Assembly (NCBI GenBank): GCA_002270565.1
Contig: NQMI01000037.1
Span: forward strand, 129,637 to 193,636
Direction: 5' to 3'
Length of the DNA: 64,000 nucleotides
Source: Stenocarpella maydis
Lineage: Eukaryota; Ascomycota; Sordariomycetes; Diaporthales; Diaporthaceae
The notes under the pieces are model-generated. The model searched no databases. It was given only the letters and a program-made list of their open reading frames with translations, and was not told where the DNA came from. Both the position numbers and the translations under genes were made by a program. This document shows positions 24,371 to 35,333 of this stretch, piece by piece; position 1 is the first letter of the stretch; every line of letters starts with the position of its first letter.

Positions 24371-26601
24371 TCGTGACAAGAGGGGCACGCACGCAGTCCC
24401 ACTCACTCACTCACTCACCATCAGCTGCAGGACCACCAGAGTGACGCCAGCAGGCCAGCAAGGTCCTCCAGAGAGGGGGGGGCCTATGCCATCAGTCAGC
24501 ATGTGCCAGCTGGCCTGGTGAGGGGTTGGTTTGGGCTGGTTTGGGGGTGATGATGATGCTGTCTGGCTGTGAGTGCTGGCCGTGGTCGAGCCTGCACGGA
24601 AGCTGTCCGCCCTGCTGGCTGCAGAGGTCACGTTCTCGACGTGTTCTCTCCGGTCCTCCTGCGCCCCTCCCCCCAACCCCATCGCGTCTTCTCTGTCCCG
24701 GCTGGCCTGGCAACGCGTTCTTGCACGGTCGCCCAGGTGTTCGCCACCCCACGAACCCGCGTCTTGCCGTCTTGCGTCTTCGCGTCTGCATCCGGCCGCG
24801 GTGCGTCTGCATATCCCGCACACCCAGGCGAACACCGAGAAAGCCACCGGGTGACCAGCATCTGGGGGCCAGGACGGCCGAGACAGGGTGGGAGAGCTCT
24901 CGACCGCTATCTTGGCAGCTCTACAACACTGCCTACCTAGGTATACGACTATGCGGCAGACATAGCCATGCACGCCCGATGGCACCCTCGTGCAGCCCGG
25001 AACCCTGTTGCTGCGATGCCTCGGCCTCGCGATCAGCAGAGGTTCCATGGCGTCCCCAGCACTGCACTACACTAGACAAGCAGGCAGGCTAGGTCTTGTT
25101 GCTGCTGCCACAGACTGCCATGTGTCTGCACTACTCCGTGACTCATAAACGCCAATGACACCAATGCAGGCCTTTTGGGTGCCCGCCATGCAGTCCCACC
25201 GCCGCCAGCCACTCAGCGTCCAGAAAGCCGCATCCGCAGAGCAGACCCCAGGACTTGCTAGCTTAGCTTCCATCCTATTCTTCCCGCGCTCAACGTCGAT
25301 TTATTCCTCGTGTGGAAGGGAGCTTGGACCAGCCGAGCCGGCAGGGACACCAGCTTGGCCCGCTGCTGGTCTTGCAGTAGTGTAGCACTACTATGTACCT
25401 ATGTAGGTGCGGTATGTAGCACCTGGCAGGGTTGCTTGTCCGAACTCATCTCGTTCCTCTTCCTTTTCCGCCGCGAGCCGGGGGCCAAGCTTCTTCCAAT
25501 CCTCACCGCGTCCGCGTGGAGCCATCTGTCGTTTACCGCCTCGCTTCCAGGATCGCAATTTTTTTCAAGCCCAGTCAGGCCTCTGCACTCTACCCCGGCC
25601 CCAGGAAGAGGACATTGCTGGCGTCCCCGAGGTACTTCCGTCAAGGACCGCTCCAATATGGCTTGCTCGTGTACTCTTTCGCACCCTCGCGGGTCTCGTG
25701 GTCGCCGGCCCAAGACCACCACGCATGGACCGCCAAAGTCGACAACTCTCTGACGAAGCTGGTCACTACTTCTGCCCTACCTCGACGCCGAGTGACATGC
25801 GCCGCGATTACGGGCTACCTCAGAGTTCGTGTTTCAGCGTCTTTCCGGGTCTAGTAATCACAGCAGCCGCGCTGCTATCTCGACATTGCCCGAATGGGCA
25901 GCTTGGGTAGCCGCAGATACTAGGCCTCGTACCATCGTACCTGTGTCCTCTGTATCCTCCCCCCCCCCGGTCGTCGACTGCTCTGCCGGGCCTGTCACTA
26001 CGGTGCTCTGGCCATGGGCAAGTCCCGAGTCGCTCCACTCCCGCCTTATACACGCCTCGAGTCGGCTGACGGCGCGTCCGCGTCCATGTACTTCCCAGGT
26101 CGGCTCATGGTTCCGGAGCCCTCGACATGGACCGCAAGGCCTGACCTGCTTGTTTTGAACCGCCTCTGGTCGACCGCTCATCTGGGCAGTTCTCTAACGA
26201 AGATTTAAACATCTGCCACATCCCCCTCCAACGATGCCGCTTGTTTTGCATCATCTCCCCATCCTTTCTGTCGCATCTACAACTTGTGTTCACTGAGGTC
26301 TTTTCCTCGGACTTCACTCCCACCTATCATTCCCCCCCCCCCAAACAATATTCCCTTCGACATCTGTTAGAGAAATAGGCCCAGGCCGGCCGTTTGATAC
26401 GTGACCTGCCTCTTCGCATCGCTTCGCAGCGACTGAGCCTCATTCGCCTTCAGCATACTCCTTTTGCCCTCTTCAGACTACATCCACACCTACGGAGCGG
26501 GTCTCCTGTCACAGACTCATTTTACCCTTTTCTGTTTTTTACAATCCTAATTTTTGTTGTGTGTCTCGACCAGACACACTGACGCCGGTCTGCTCGCCAT
26601 C

Positions 26602-28647
26602 ATGTCCACGTAAGTTGCTGTGAGCCTATGGCTTGGAGATCAAGGCGGCCGCGGGCGCTGGGTCATCCACAAGCCCATGATCTTCATAGTCAACGTCACT
26701 AATTTTGCCCACAGTCTGGCAGGGGATCTTCAATTCGACTTCACGTTTCCGTGTGACCCAACTACACCTCCCAGCTTCGCTTTCGACACTTCCATGTTGG
26801 AGATCCCTTTCACCCACAACCATGGCCACTCCGGCCACTCTCGATCAGTCTCGACCGTCTCCAACGGCTCGTCTGTCTACTCCGAGTCATCGCCCTGCGA
26901 CTCGGTTGTGAGCACCAGCACACGGAGGACCACGCCCTCGCGGTCCCCAATCCGCACGCATGGCCCCATGCTGCTGCCCAAGATCCGCTCCCAGGACCAG
27001 AACATTGTGTCGAACGCGGCCCCCCAGCCTCAGCCAAGGCCTTCCAAGCGCGCGAGGACCTCGCCCGCGCCAGCCACAGTGCCTAACAGGAGCGCCTACC
27101 GCCCAACACACCAGCGCAGCTACACAAACCCGGAGACCATCAGCTACAACCCCGCCCCGGTCGTGTCTGCTGCCTCGTTCCCATCGACGCTCCCGGAGGA
27201 GTACAGCTCGTCAAGCCTCATGTGCTCCCCGGTTATGTTCACAGATGCCGACTTCACTCAGGCATCGACACTGGACAGCCGCGGCCAGCGCGCATCGTCG
27301 TGCAACCTTGACGAGGTCACAATTGAGAAGTATGGGTTCCCCACGTACCGCCAGATGCCCGCCTACGTCCCGGCCGCCGGACAGGCTACCACTCAGTCGG
27401 GCAGCCCCACACCCACGCCTCAAGCCACTCCGGTCATGATGCCCGTTTCAACGCCTGCGGACCTGACAAGCCTCCCGGCTCCGTCCTCTTACTTCCCATC
27501 TTACCAGCAGCCCTATGCATCGCGCGGCTCCTCTCCTATGGCCCCGGCTGCCAGCCTCACACCTGAGCCTCAGCCCATCGAGCAGGTCCAGGTCCTGCAG
27601 CCCTCTGCCATGGCACCCACCCCCAGCACAACCCTCCTCAGCTACCTGACCACGCCCAACCCCACGCCCAGCCTGGTCCACTCCATCGCCTTCCCCCTCA
27701 GGGATCCTCATATCAAGCACTTCTGGTGGGACGTCAGGCAGGTCCGGCAGTGGACCTCGTTCAACACCTCCACCATCATGTCGCTCGCTGGCGGCGCGGC
27801 AAGCAGCCTCCTCACCTGCTCGGTGCCGGAGAGCTTCCTGCCCAACCCAGTGAGCTCGCAGCGCCACCCTGAGACGGAGACGGCGCTGCACTCCATCTAC
27901 GCCAATTGGTATCTGCCCAAGCTCAACGCCGCCCTTGCCCTGTCCTCCAACCGCCCCGTCCAGCTGAGCGTGCCGTCCAAGTCCGGACCCCACGCCACCA
28001 AGGACACGGAGCAGATGTTCGTCGCCACCATGGCGGGCGACGCCAGCTCCGCGGCGGCCATCTTCGGCGGCAAGCCGTCGGCGCGCGTCGTCGGCCTGGT
28101 CAAGTCGTTTGACCGCTTCAACACGGGCATGCGCGTCGAGGGCAACGTCAAGAAGGTCGAGTACCTAAAGGGTCTGGCGCACCTGCACCACGTGATGCGC
28201 GAGCACGGGTGTCGCTACGGCTTCATCCTGACCGAGATCGAGCTCGTGGTCGTGCGCAACGGCCTCGAGGGCACGCCGCACTTCGGCTTCGTCGAGGTCA
28301 CGAGCTGCCAGCTCGGCACCTCGGCCACGGACCCCGTCGACCTGACCAAGGACGAGGAGGACGGGAGCAGCAGCATCCCCATGACGGCCTGCCTCGCCCT
28401 CTGGGGCCTCTGCATGCTCGCCAGCGACGAGCCCCTCCCCGAGGGACACGCGCCCGCGCGCGCAGAGATTGGCGCCCCCGCCGAGGGCACGCGCAGGAAG
28501 GCGCTGCCCCGCGACACCTGGATGCCCCAGCCCCAGCTGGCCGAGAAGAGGGAGGCCAAGCGCAGCCGCGGCTGGGTCTTCCCCGAGGATGCCGTCGGGC
28601 GCAAGGAGCTCGGTAAGAGGGGTGTCCGCTACGGCGGTGCCTGCTGA
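26602..28647 (+). CDS. Conserved fungal protein of unknown function
   Basis: A tiny first exon (26602-26609, MST) joins through a 105-nt intron to 26715-28647, giving 646 residues. The acceptor restores T-LAGDLQFDFTFPC. The first 380 residues are Ser/Pro/Thr-rich and probably disordered, with a basic PSKRAR patch that could be a nuclear signal. The C-terminal part (about 355-600) looks folded: FPLRDPHIKHFWWDVRQVR, WTSFNTSTIMSL, an Ala/Gly-rich loop, then HHVMREHGCRYGFILTEIEL and VVVRNG. The YGFILTEIELVVVRNG segment resembles the strand-turn-strand core of fungal PD-(D/E)XK-like domains, but catalytic residues are not established. The basic end has KRSRGWVFPED. I do not recognise a named family. 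It is isolated, with a long pyrimidine-rich leader upstream and the RIP-like island about 0.9 kb downstream. Confidence 0.8.
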
Positions 28648-29574
28648 GCGCGACATGGGGCTGGGCCCCTAACCTCGGCAGCGGAGGAGTAAAGGAAGAG
28701 ATGGAGACGAGAACTATTCTATGACGAGAGAGCGTAAAGGGGTGTGAGACAAAACCCCGCCTCCCTCCTCCCCGTTTTTTGACATGAGGAACCTGTATTT
28801 ACGAACTTGATGACGAAAACTATAATGATGATGGCATATATGAAATGGAGAAGATGAACATACAACACAACAAGAAAAGTACCTTGGTTTCTCACATGGC
28901 TTGCGTGGTTTTTGTTCCTTTTTTGATTTTTCTTGGGCCCTGCTGGCTTCGGGGACTTGGATCATTGGGATAGAGGGATGCATGATTCACAAGGGACTCG
29001 CTGGTCTGGTCCTTGCTGGATACGCCTCGCACGATGCCGATTTTAGATTTTTTTGTAATGGGTTTCTTTGGTTGTTTGTCTGTTTGCTTGGAAACAGACA
29101 ACATGGACAAACAGCGCCCTCGCATTTTGAGTGGTGCTGGCTGGTATTCTAACTAGTAATTCCAAATAATGCTTCCACAATCTCGTTCTCCACCTTCTCA
29201 GGTAACTATGACATGCTGCGCATGCTTTCCTGCTCGACGCCTGTGAGAGGGGAAAAGTGAGGCTATAGTGGCTCGCGGTGGAGCCACCCTCTATGGCTCG
29301 GCCGTTTGCAGCAGTCTGCTCAGAGGCAGTCGGATATTCGCCTATACCCACAGCCATCATAGCACCCCTATCGTCATTCAAACACCCCCAGCACCTTTGC
29401 ATAACAACTACTACGAAGTATGTGGCGTTAGATTGGTGAGTATGCGACTTAATAATGAGCCGGGCTGACGGATTATTCTGGAACATTGTGTTCTAAGTAC
29501 CATCTGACCCCCACTAGTGGAACACCCCTACCAGTGGAACGAGGAGCCACATACAAACTGCCCAAACTCACAAT
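28648..29574. other. Intergenic, 3' flank
   Basis: No gene is seen. Composition is normal up to about 29570, where it changes abruptly to AT-rich. Confidence 0.5.
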
Positions 29575-30089
29575 GCACATAAAATACTCAATACTTAGTG
29601 TTAAGAGTTAATTTATATGGCAAATTAAAGCTTAGAAAATAGCTAATCTATATATATAGCTAGCCACTTAATTCTACATCTAGATCTTATAACAATTAAT
29701 ACTAAAATATTCTCCTCATCCTTATTACCTAATCCCTTATTACTAAAGCTTTTAAATACTTCTTTATTAATAAGTATATCTTCTAAAGCCTAAAACTCCT
29801 CTTTAAGGTCTTTAATAAACCCTCCTTAGCTTAATATCTTATTAAAATTAGGGATAATATAGTATTTCTTCATATCCCTTTAAGCATTATTATAAGCCTT
29901 AAGCTTAATATTTTCTTACTTTAAGAAGGCTATTCTAACCTATATTTCCATAAAGATATTAGTAATATTCCTAGCTTACTATCTTTATGCTAGGCTAGTA
30001 TTTTAAGCTAATTTCAATATATAATTCCTTATAATAAGGTCCTTATTACTAGCATTTTTAGGTAAGGCTTTAGCTATATGTAAGGGTTA

Positions 30090-30330
30090 TGAATATAAGC
30101 AGAGTAAATAGGTATATGCAGCGGCTGAGTGATGAAATAGTAGTGTGTGAGTGCTGTATTCCTGGGGAGATAGATATAACTGAACTTGCCCTTCCCCCTC
30201 CTCCCTCTATCTATTCCTTCTTGCCCCCTTCTTATATAAGAATCCCTCCTTATTACTTCGCTACTTTAAAGCTGCTTATAACTTACGCCTTTATAGTAGG
30301 CCTCTTTAGTATAGTCTTAGGGTGAAACCT
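30090..30330. mobile_element. LTR-like island within the AT-rich block
   Basis: A less AT-biased segment has a GGGGAGATAGATATA-type core, a pyrimidine-rich run (CCCTTCCCCCTCCTCCC) and a TATATAA box-like word (about 30233), arranged like the promoter part of fungal LTR retrotransposons. No matching second copy was found in the window, so it could be a solo LTR remnant. Confidence 0.3.
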
Positions 30331-32319
30331 TTAATATATAATCTTCCTTAGTACTATTTGGGCTACTTATTATATGCTACTTGCTTCTTTATAGCGCCCT
30401 TATAGGGCCTTTAAGTGCTTTAGCTTAGGGTAGCATACTAGATCCTAATAGATTGCCCCTCCTTTTAAGCTTCTAATTTAGGAGTTTAGCTTGTAGGAGA
30501 TATATTCTTATAGCACTTTTATAGTAAAGTTATTGTAAGCCCCTTCCTAGGGGCATATTGCAGGTTAATAGCCTCATACTATTATTCCTAGTACCCTATT
30601 GAATGGGTATTATATTACTGCTATAGGTTAGGAGGGCGGATAATGATTGTATAATAGTAGGTCCTCTAGTTAGTTTGAGAAGCATTAGTATAGTATCCTA
30701 AATAGAGGGCTCCTTATTATGCCCCATCTTATTGTAATTATATAAATGGATATTATAATGCTTATTATATAAATGGCATCTTATTTATACTGATAATACT
30801 TCCTTATATTTATTTAGTTCCTATAGCCTACTTATCTTTCCTTCTTTCTTTATTTTCTTCCTTATGCGCTCTTAAATCCATAAGTATATCCTTTAGTTGG
30901 TAAGCAATAGAATAACTTACTAATGCTATATAGTACCTGCGCCTATGCCTGTACCTGAACCTGTATAGTAAGTATCTTGCCTGATGGTATTGTGCTGCAG
31001 TTGCTTGGGGAGTAGGGTGGGAGACCCTAAAAATAACCCTCTAATTTTCTTTAAGAATTAAGAAGTTCTACACCTTAGGCGCCCGTTTTACGGCCTTATT
31101 GCCCCTATATTATTTATTCTTTATATTCCTATATTGGTAATTCATTATAGAAGTTTATATATAGCTCCTATATATTATCTTTACTATTTTATCCCTTTTA
31201 TTAGATTAAGTATTATTACTGGCTTAGTGATCCCCAGTATTCTAGTATAGCTTCTACCTTAAATTTATGTTCCTTAAATATATTGTTTTTTTGGTTATAG
31301 CTCAAGCTCTTCTCCTTTATAGCTCCTATATAGCTTTAATGCTATAATTAATATCATATTATATATTTAGTATTGCTTAGGTAGCTCTAGCTAGTATATT
31401 AGGCTATATTAGCTTATTATTTCTGCCATTTTAAATGGGCTTAGGTACTTTATAGTGAGTTTACTACTCTTATACTTTTATTATAAGTACTTAATGAATA
31501 TTATTACTAGTTTTTCTTTTTTAAATTTCTTATTAATATAATAGTAGTTATACTATCTTATATAGTTTATATTTATATTATATAGGTATTATATAATCTT
31601 TATATATTTATCTTTAAGATCCTAACCCCTTTTATCTGCTCTTAGAATGTTATTTAGTAGTAGTGCTGGTATATTTATGGGTAGTTTAAGGTAATATTGG
31701 AAGAGTATAAAAGAGGATATAGTTTTAATAGCTGAGTATACTGTATTATTATATTCGAATTATGTATTAGGGAGGAGCTATATTTAACCTACTTATATAA
31801 TTCTCTTATATGCCTATAGGTAGTGCTCTAGATTTTAGTTTTACCTCTTAATTTGCCTATTTATTTAAGGATGAAAAGCAGTACTTAGGTGCTACTTTAT
31901 AGCTAAAATAGTGTAGAGCTATGCCTAAAAGTAACTTGTAAATAGGCTTCCTCAGTCTAAGATAATCCTATTAGGAGATTAGCAAGACTACTGCTTATAA
32001 GTTAAGTTAAGCTAATTCTTCTTAATAAGCAGCCTTAAGAATATTAAAATATTAATTGTTTACTAGCTATAACTTATAAGAAATATATACTAAAAGGAAG
32101 TATAAAAAACATTACTAGTACTCCTTAATAAATTCTACTTACCTAAATATTATTAATAAATAAACCTTTGATATAATAATTAAAGAAATTTAAATACTAA
32201 AGTATAGCTTTTATAGCTATTTAAAATTAGTAAAACTACTTACGAATTATTATCTCTTTAGATTTTATTTATTTAAGGTAAAAAATATTATAAAGCTATT
32301 CTGATGAATTTTGTGCTAT

Positions 32320-32590
32320 AAAATAGCATTCAGTTCAGCGTGTGTGTGTTTCGGCAGGGTCGCAGTATGGTGCTCTGAGGCGAATTGGGACAATTGACAA
32401 TGGTCTGGACAACTTTGTATTGAATTAAGTTGGGCTTCTGTAAGCCCTCCTTATATACCCTCCGACATCATCTCACCCGCAGGCACGCTGCGGTAGGCTC
32501 TAGTGCAAATTTGCAAATGCCGGAAAATTCACCCTTTCAACACACCATCTTTAGTTCTAAGCAACCAGCCAACCATAGCCCTAGCAATAC
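32320..32590. mobile_element. Balanced-composition island, possible solo LTR
   Basis: Normal-GC DNA sits between AT-rich flanks. It starts near GTGTGTGTGTTTCGGCAGGG, contains a TATATA word at about 32453 and ends near AACACACC. Size and layout fit an LTR or its primer-binding side that escaped heavy RIP. No direct repeat partner is seen in the window. Confidence 0.3.
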
Positions 32591-32792
32591 CTAAATTAAG
32601 TATATATAAACTTCAAAAATCAAGCTATCTAATAAACTAAGTTACATACTATTTGGACAAGAGATAAGGGTAATGCAGAGGTCTGAAATTAAGGTGCAAA
32701 TGCAGACCAAAATAATTAACTCACGGCCACCAAACTCATTTTGCATCGCGCACGCACTAGGCGTACTTAGCGAAAAAATCACCTAACTCGCA

Positions 32793-32888
32793 AGTCTAGG
32801 GTAACTCCTTGCAAGAAGTCTAGGTTAACTGCTTGCACGAAGTCTAGGGTAACTCCTTGCACGAAGTCTAGGGTAACTCCTTGCACGA
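32793..32888. repeat. Four tandem copies of a 24-bp unit
   Basis: There are four head-to-tail units of AGTCTAGGGTAACTCCTTGC plus ACGA (32793-32816, 32817-32840, 32841-32864, 32865-32888). Units 3 and 4 are identical; unit 1 differs by one base and unit 2 by two. The array lies in the RIP-like island but is itself little mutated. Confidence 0.92.
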
Positions 32889-34090
32889 AGTGCTAACGCC
32901 CTGCTGAGCGGTTCCGTTTAACATAAGTAGAAATAATTTTAGACTTAAGATAATATTAGGGAATAATGGAATACCTTATTAAATCGAAAGGCTATAATTT
33001 AAGTAAAAATATATAGAAACTAAAGGAAAACCTAATATACTATAAAAACAAACTCAGATAATTCCATACCTAATGTACTGCAGAATAGCTATAAGCTTAA
33101 CAACCTTGTTCAGCTAAACACAAGAATCTACTAGACTTACTAAATAACTTAAAAAACCCAACCAGTTAAAACTTTAAGTACCAGATAAGCTACCTATAAG
33201 CATATTTCCCTCCAACCCAACATCTAGCAACTTTAGCCAATTAGTACTCTTATCTACTATTATATTCTAATTAAAAACCCCTACCTCACCCTTAGAATAT
33301 AACTATGCCTCTTATGCTACCATTCTACCAGCTTTCTCTATAGAGCAACAATATATAACCTCAATGTATTACTTAGTAATCTATACACGCTTAATTCTAG
33401 CCCCCTCCTTTTCTATATAATTAAACTCCTTTATAGAATCTAAGCCTTAGTAAATAGCCTAATATATCTTTCTTAACTATATCTTCTTCCATTTCTATAG
33501 ATACTCTAGCTTAATAATAAAATCTTAAAGATACTCCTCCTTCTTAATCTAGTTCTCTAGCCTCTTATACTAAACAGAGATTTTTTTTTAAATATCTATA
33601 GGAGAAGGACCTAAGATATTATATAATAAGAAACTTAAATAAACACACTTAGTATAATGGGAAGAATTGAATAGTAAAACTTAATATAACTCTATACTAT
33701 AGTTTTTATATAAGAATAAGAAGGCATTTTAATATAGTTTTAATAAATAGCCCTAAGGAGTGTATTATAATTAATAGTTAACTTAGGTCTTAGATAAGCT
33801 TTAGATATATAAGAATTTCTAACTTTATTTAAAATAATGGATTAAGAAGACGTAAATGAAAATATAATAAATAGAAATAACTTATAAAGTACTTTTAAGG
33901 ATAAAAGTATAAGAAGAGAGATAGTATTATAAACTAATATGATAGCACCCTAAGGACCTATTCTTAGACTAGTGAAACAAAAGCTATAATGCAACCCTGT
34001 AAGTACTAATGGAGTTAGCAGGACTCTAGGGTTAGGGTCTAGGACCTACTAATAACCAGAATATATTAACTATATCCATAGTTTATATAT

Positions 34091-34175
34091 TCTACTATAG
34101 TAACTATAAATATAGGTAATATAGTTACCTAAAGAGTTAGAGTATATATATAAATATAGTTATTACTATAGTAGA
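34091..34175. repeat. Imperfect inverted repeat
   Basis: TCTACTATAGTAACTATA at 34091-34108 is answered about 45 bases later by TATAGTTATTACTATAGTAGA (to about 34175), with a 3-nt insertion. It could be the end structure of a small DNA element or a chance product of TA richness. Confidence 0.45.
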
Positions 34176-34530
34176 TAGCTTTTATAGAATAGACTCTTTA
34201 GTTATTAATCTAAGTACTTTGTTCTCCTAACTGGATAGCCTTATAGTTTCTAATTATATCCTCTTCGTGAATAGTGTTTTTGTATACTGCAACTCAGTTA
34301 CATGCTGCCTCTGCGCCGCTCTGCTAACATAAATCCTATAGATTACCTATTGAACCCCATAAAGGTTTGGTGTAATTATTACAGTATGCCGCTTGGTTAC
34401 TAATTATAAGTATTAGAAATACTTAAGCCCTATTTAACAATAACTTCTTAGAAAAATCCTTAAAGCATATAATAAGAAAGAGATAGAGTTAGTGATAACC
34501 TTATGAAAAAATGAGTAGCTATAGAATTAA

Positions 34531-34716
34531 ATTAAAGCTAGTAGAAAGCTTAAAAGGAAGAAGGTCATAATTAACCCAAATGCAGCTTTTGCTGATATTA
34601 AGGCTATTCGGAAGGCTAAAATTAAGGCCGGCGAGGTATCATCTGATAGCAATATGTTTAATGATTCCTTAATACCAATAAGAGAGGGATCGGTCATCAT
34701 TATAGCGGGCAATTGA
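34531..34716 (+). pseudogene. C-terminal fragment of a pogo/Fot1-like (Tc1/mariner) transposase
   Basis: The frame is open from a stop at 34528 to a TGA at 34714-34716. It reads a Lys/Arg-rich start (RKLKRKK), then NPNAAFADIKAIRKAKIKAG, and ends IIIAGN. The basic stretch followed by NPN..FADI..I is what the extreme C-terminus of Fot1-type transposases looks like. The rest of the gene upstream is erased by AT-rich decay. A GC-rich tail after the stop (to about 34800, with GGGCCACCCACG) may carry the element end. The assignment rests on a short resemblance. Confidence 0.45.
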
Positions 34717-34985
34717 AGTTGGGAATAGTGGCATTGTTGATGAGGAAGGGGGGCCGGAACAGGGGGGGGGCCGAATGTGGGCCACCCACGTTACATGATT
34801 TAACTTTAATATTCTTAAAGGAAATAATCACGATTTATAAATATGAATACTATAGCATATAACTATATACTCTTAAATTTAACTTTTATAAAGGTGCTTT
34901 AATACTTGAATAAGCTTAGTTAATTAAGATTTGTAGTGAGATAATTTCAAACGCATGTGTATAAATAACGGGCTGAATAGCAAGC

Positions 34986-35333
34986 CCTTCTCCTAGTATC
35001 TTGTTCCCTGACCAAGAGCCTCTTGGCAGGCTGTAAAGCCTCTACAAGTCCATGTTCGACACGATCACCCTGCTGACTGATCCGCTACTCTTGTTACCCT
35101 TAAATTTGTACCAAGACCTGGCGCCAGTGCAAAAGCCTGCCTTTGCCGTCCATCTGAACGTTATATGTAACATCTCTTGGGGTAATCTGCTTCAACCCCA
35201 AGTATCAGTCCTCGAATTACCTAGCTATTAATGATATTGTGCCCCGGAACACCTCGCTTGTCCATTTAGCCTTCCACGCAATTATCCTTAGTCACAAGTG
35301 ACGGGCCATACCATCAAGCCATGACGTCCCCCA
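34986..35333. other. Right flank of the AT-rich island
   Basis: Composition returns to normal here. No ORF of note; this is the 3' flank of the minus-strand gene that follows. Confidence 0.45.

Larger units (their letters stand above)
18803..26601. other. 7.8-kb stretch without a recognisable gene, microsatellite-rich
   Basis: GC-rich DNA gives many overlapping ORFs on both strands (up to about 290 codons near 20.8-21.7 kb), all of biased low-complexity composition and none with a family motif. It holds G runs, C runs, (CA)n, (CAT)n, (CAGA)n, GGCTGGACAG repeats, CACT repeats, several CTACACTA/ACTAGTG words and TACCTAGGTA palindromes (about 23654 and 24934). The last kilobase before 26602 is pyrimidine-rich with CT-rich runs and is probably the promoter and 5' leader of the gene at 26602. 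An unannotated non-coding RNA cannot be excluded. Confidence 0.5.
29575..34985. repeat. AT-rich island, RIP-like degraded repeats
   Basis: Over about 5.4 kb the sequence is dominated by TA, TAT and CTTA/TAAG words, with stops in all frames and almost no ORF over 60 codons. Boundaries with GC-rich flanks are sharp. This is the pattern left by repeat-induced point mutation (C to T at CpA) on transposons in Pezizomycotina. Islands of balanced composition inside it (about 30090-30330, 32320-32590, 34280-34330, 34530-34800) keep recognisable structure and are listed separately. No gene function can be assigned. RIP is inferred from appearance; indices were not computed. Confidence 0.85.

Noticed and set aside
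24407..25048. 213-codon minus-strand ORF
   Set aside because: No motifs, biased composition, and equally long ORFs lie opposite it.
82..28647. Secondary-metabolite or carbohydrate gene cluster around the GH105 gene
   Set aside because: Neighbours are housekeeping genes and relics. No transporter, regulator or tailoring enzyme lies next to it.
29575..34985. CRISPR-like array or centromere
   Set aside because: The only regular repeats are four adjacent 24-bp units without spacers, and the organism is a fungus. The block is too short and too repeat-relic-like to claim a centromere.
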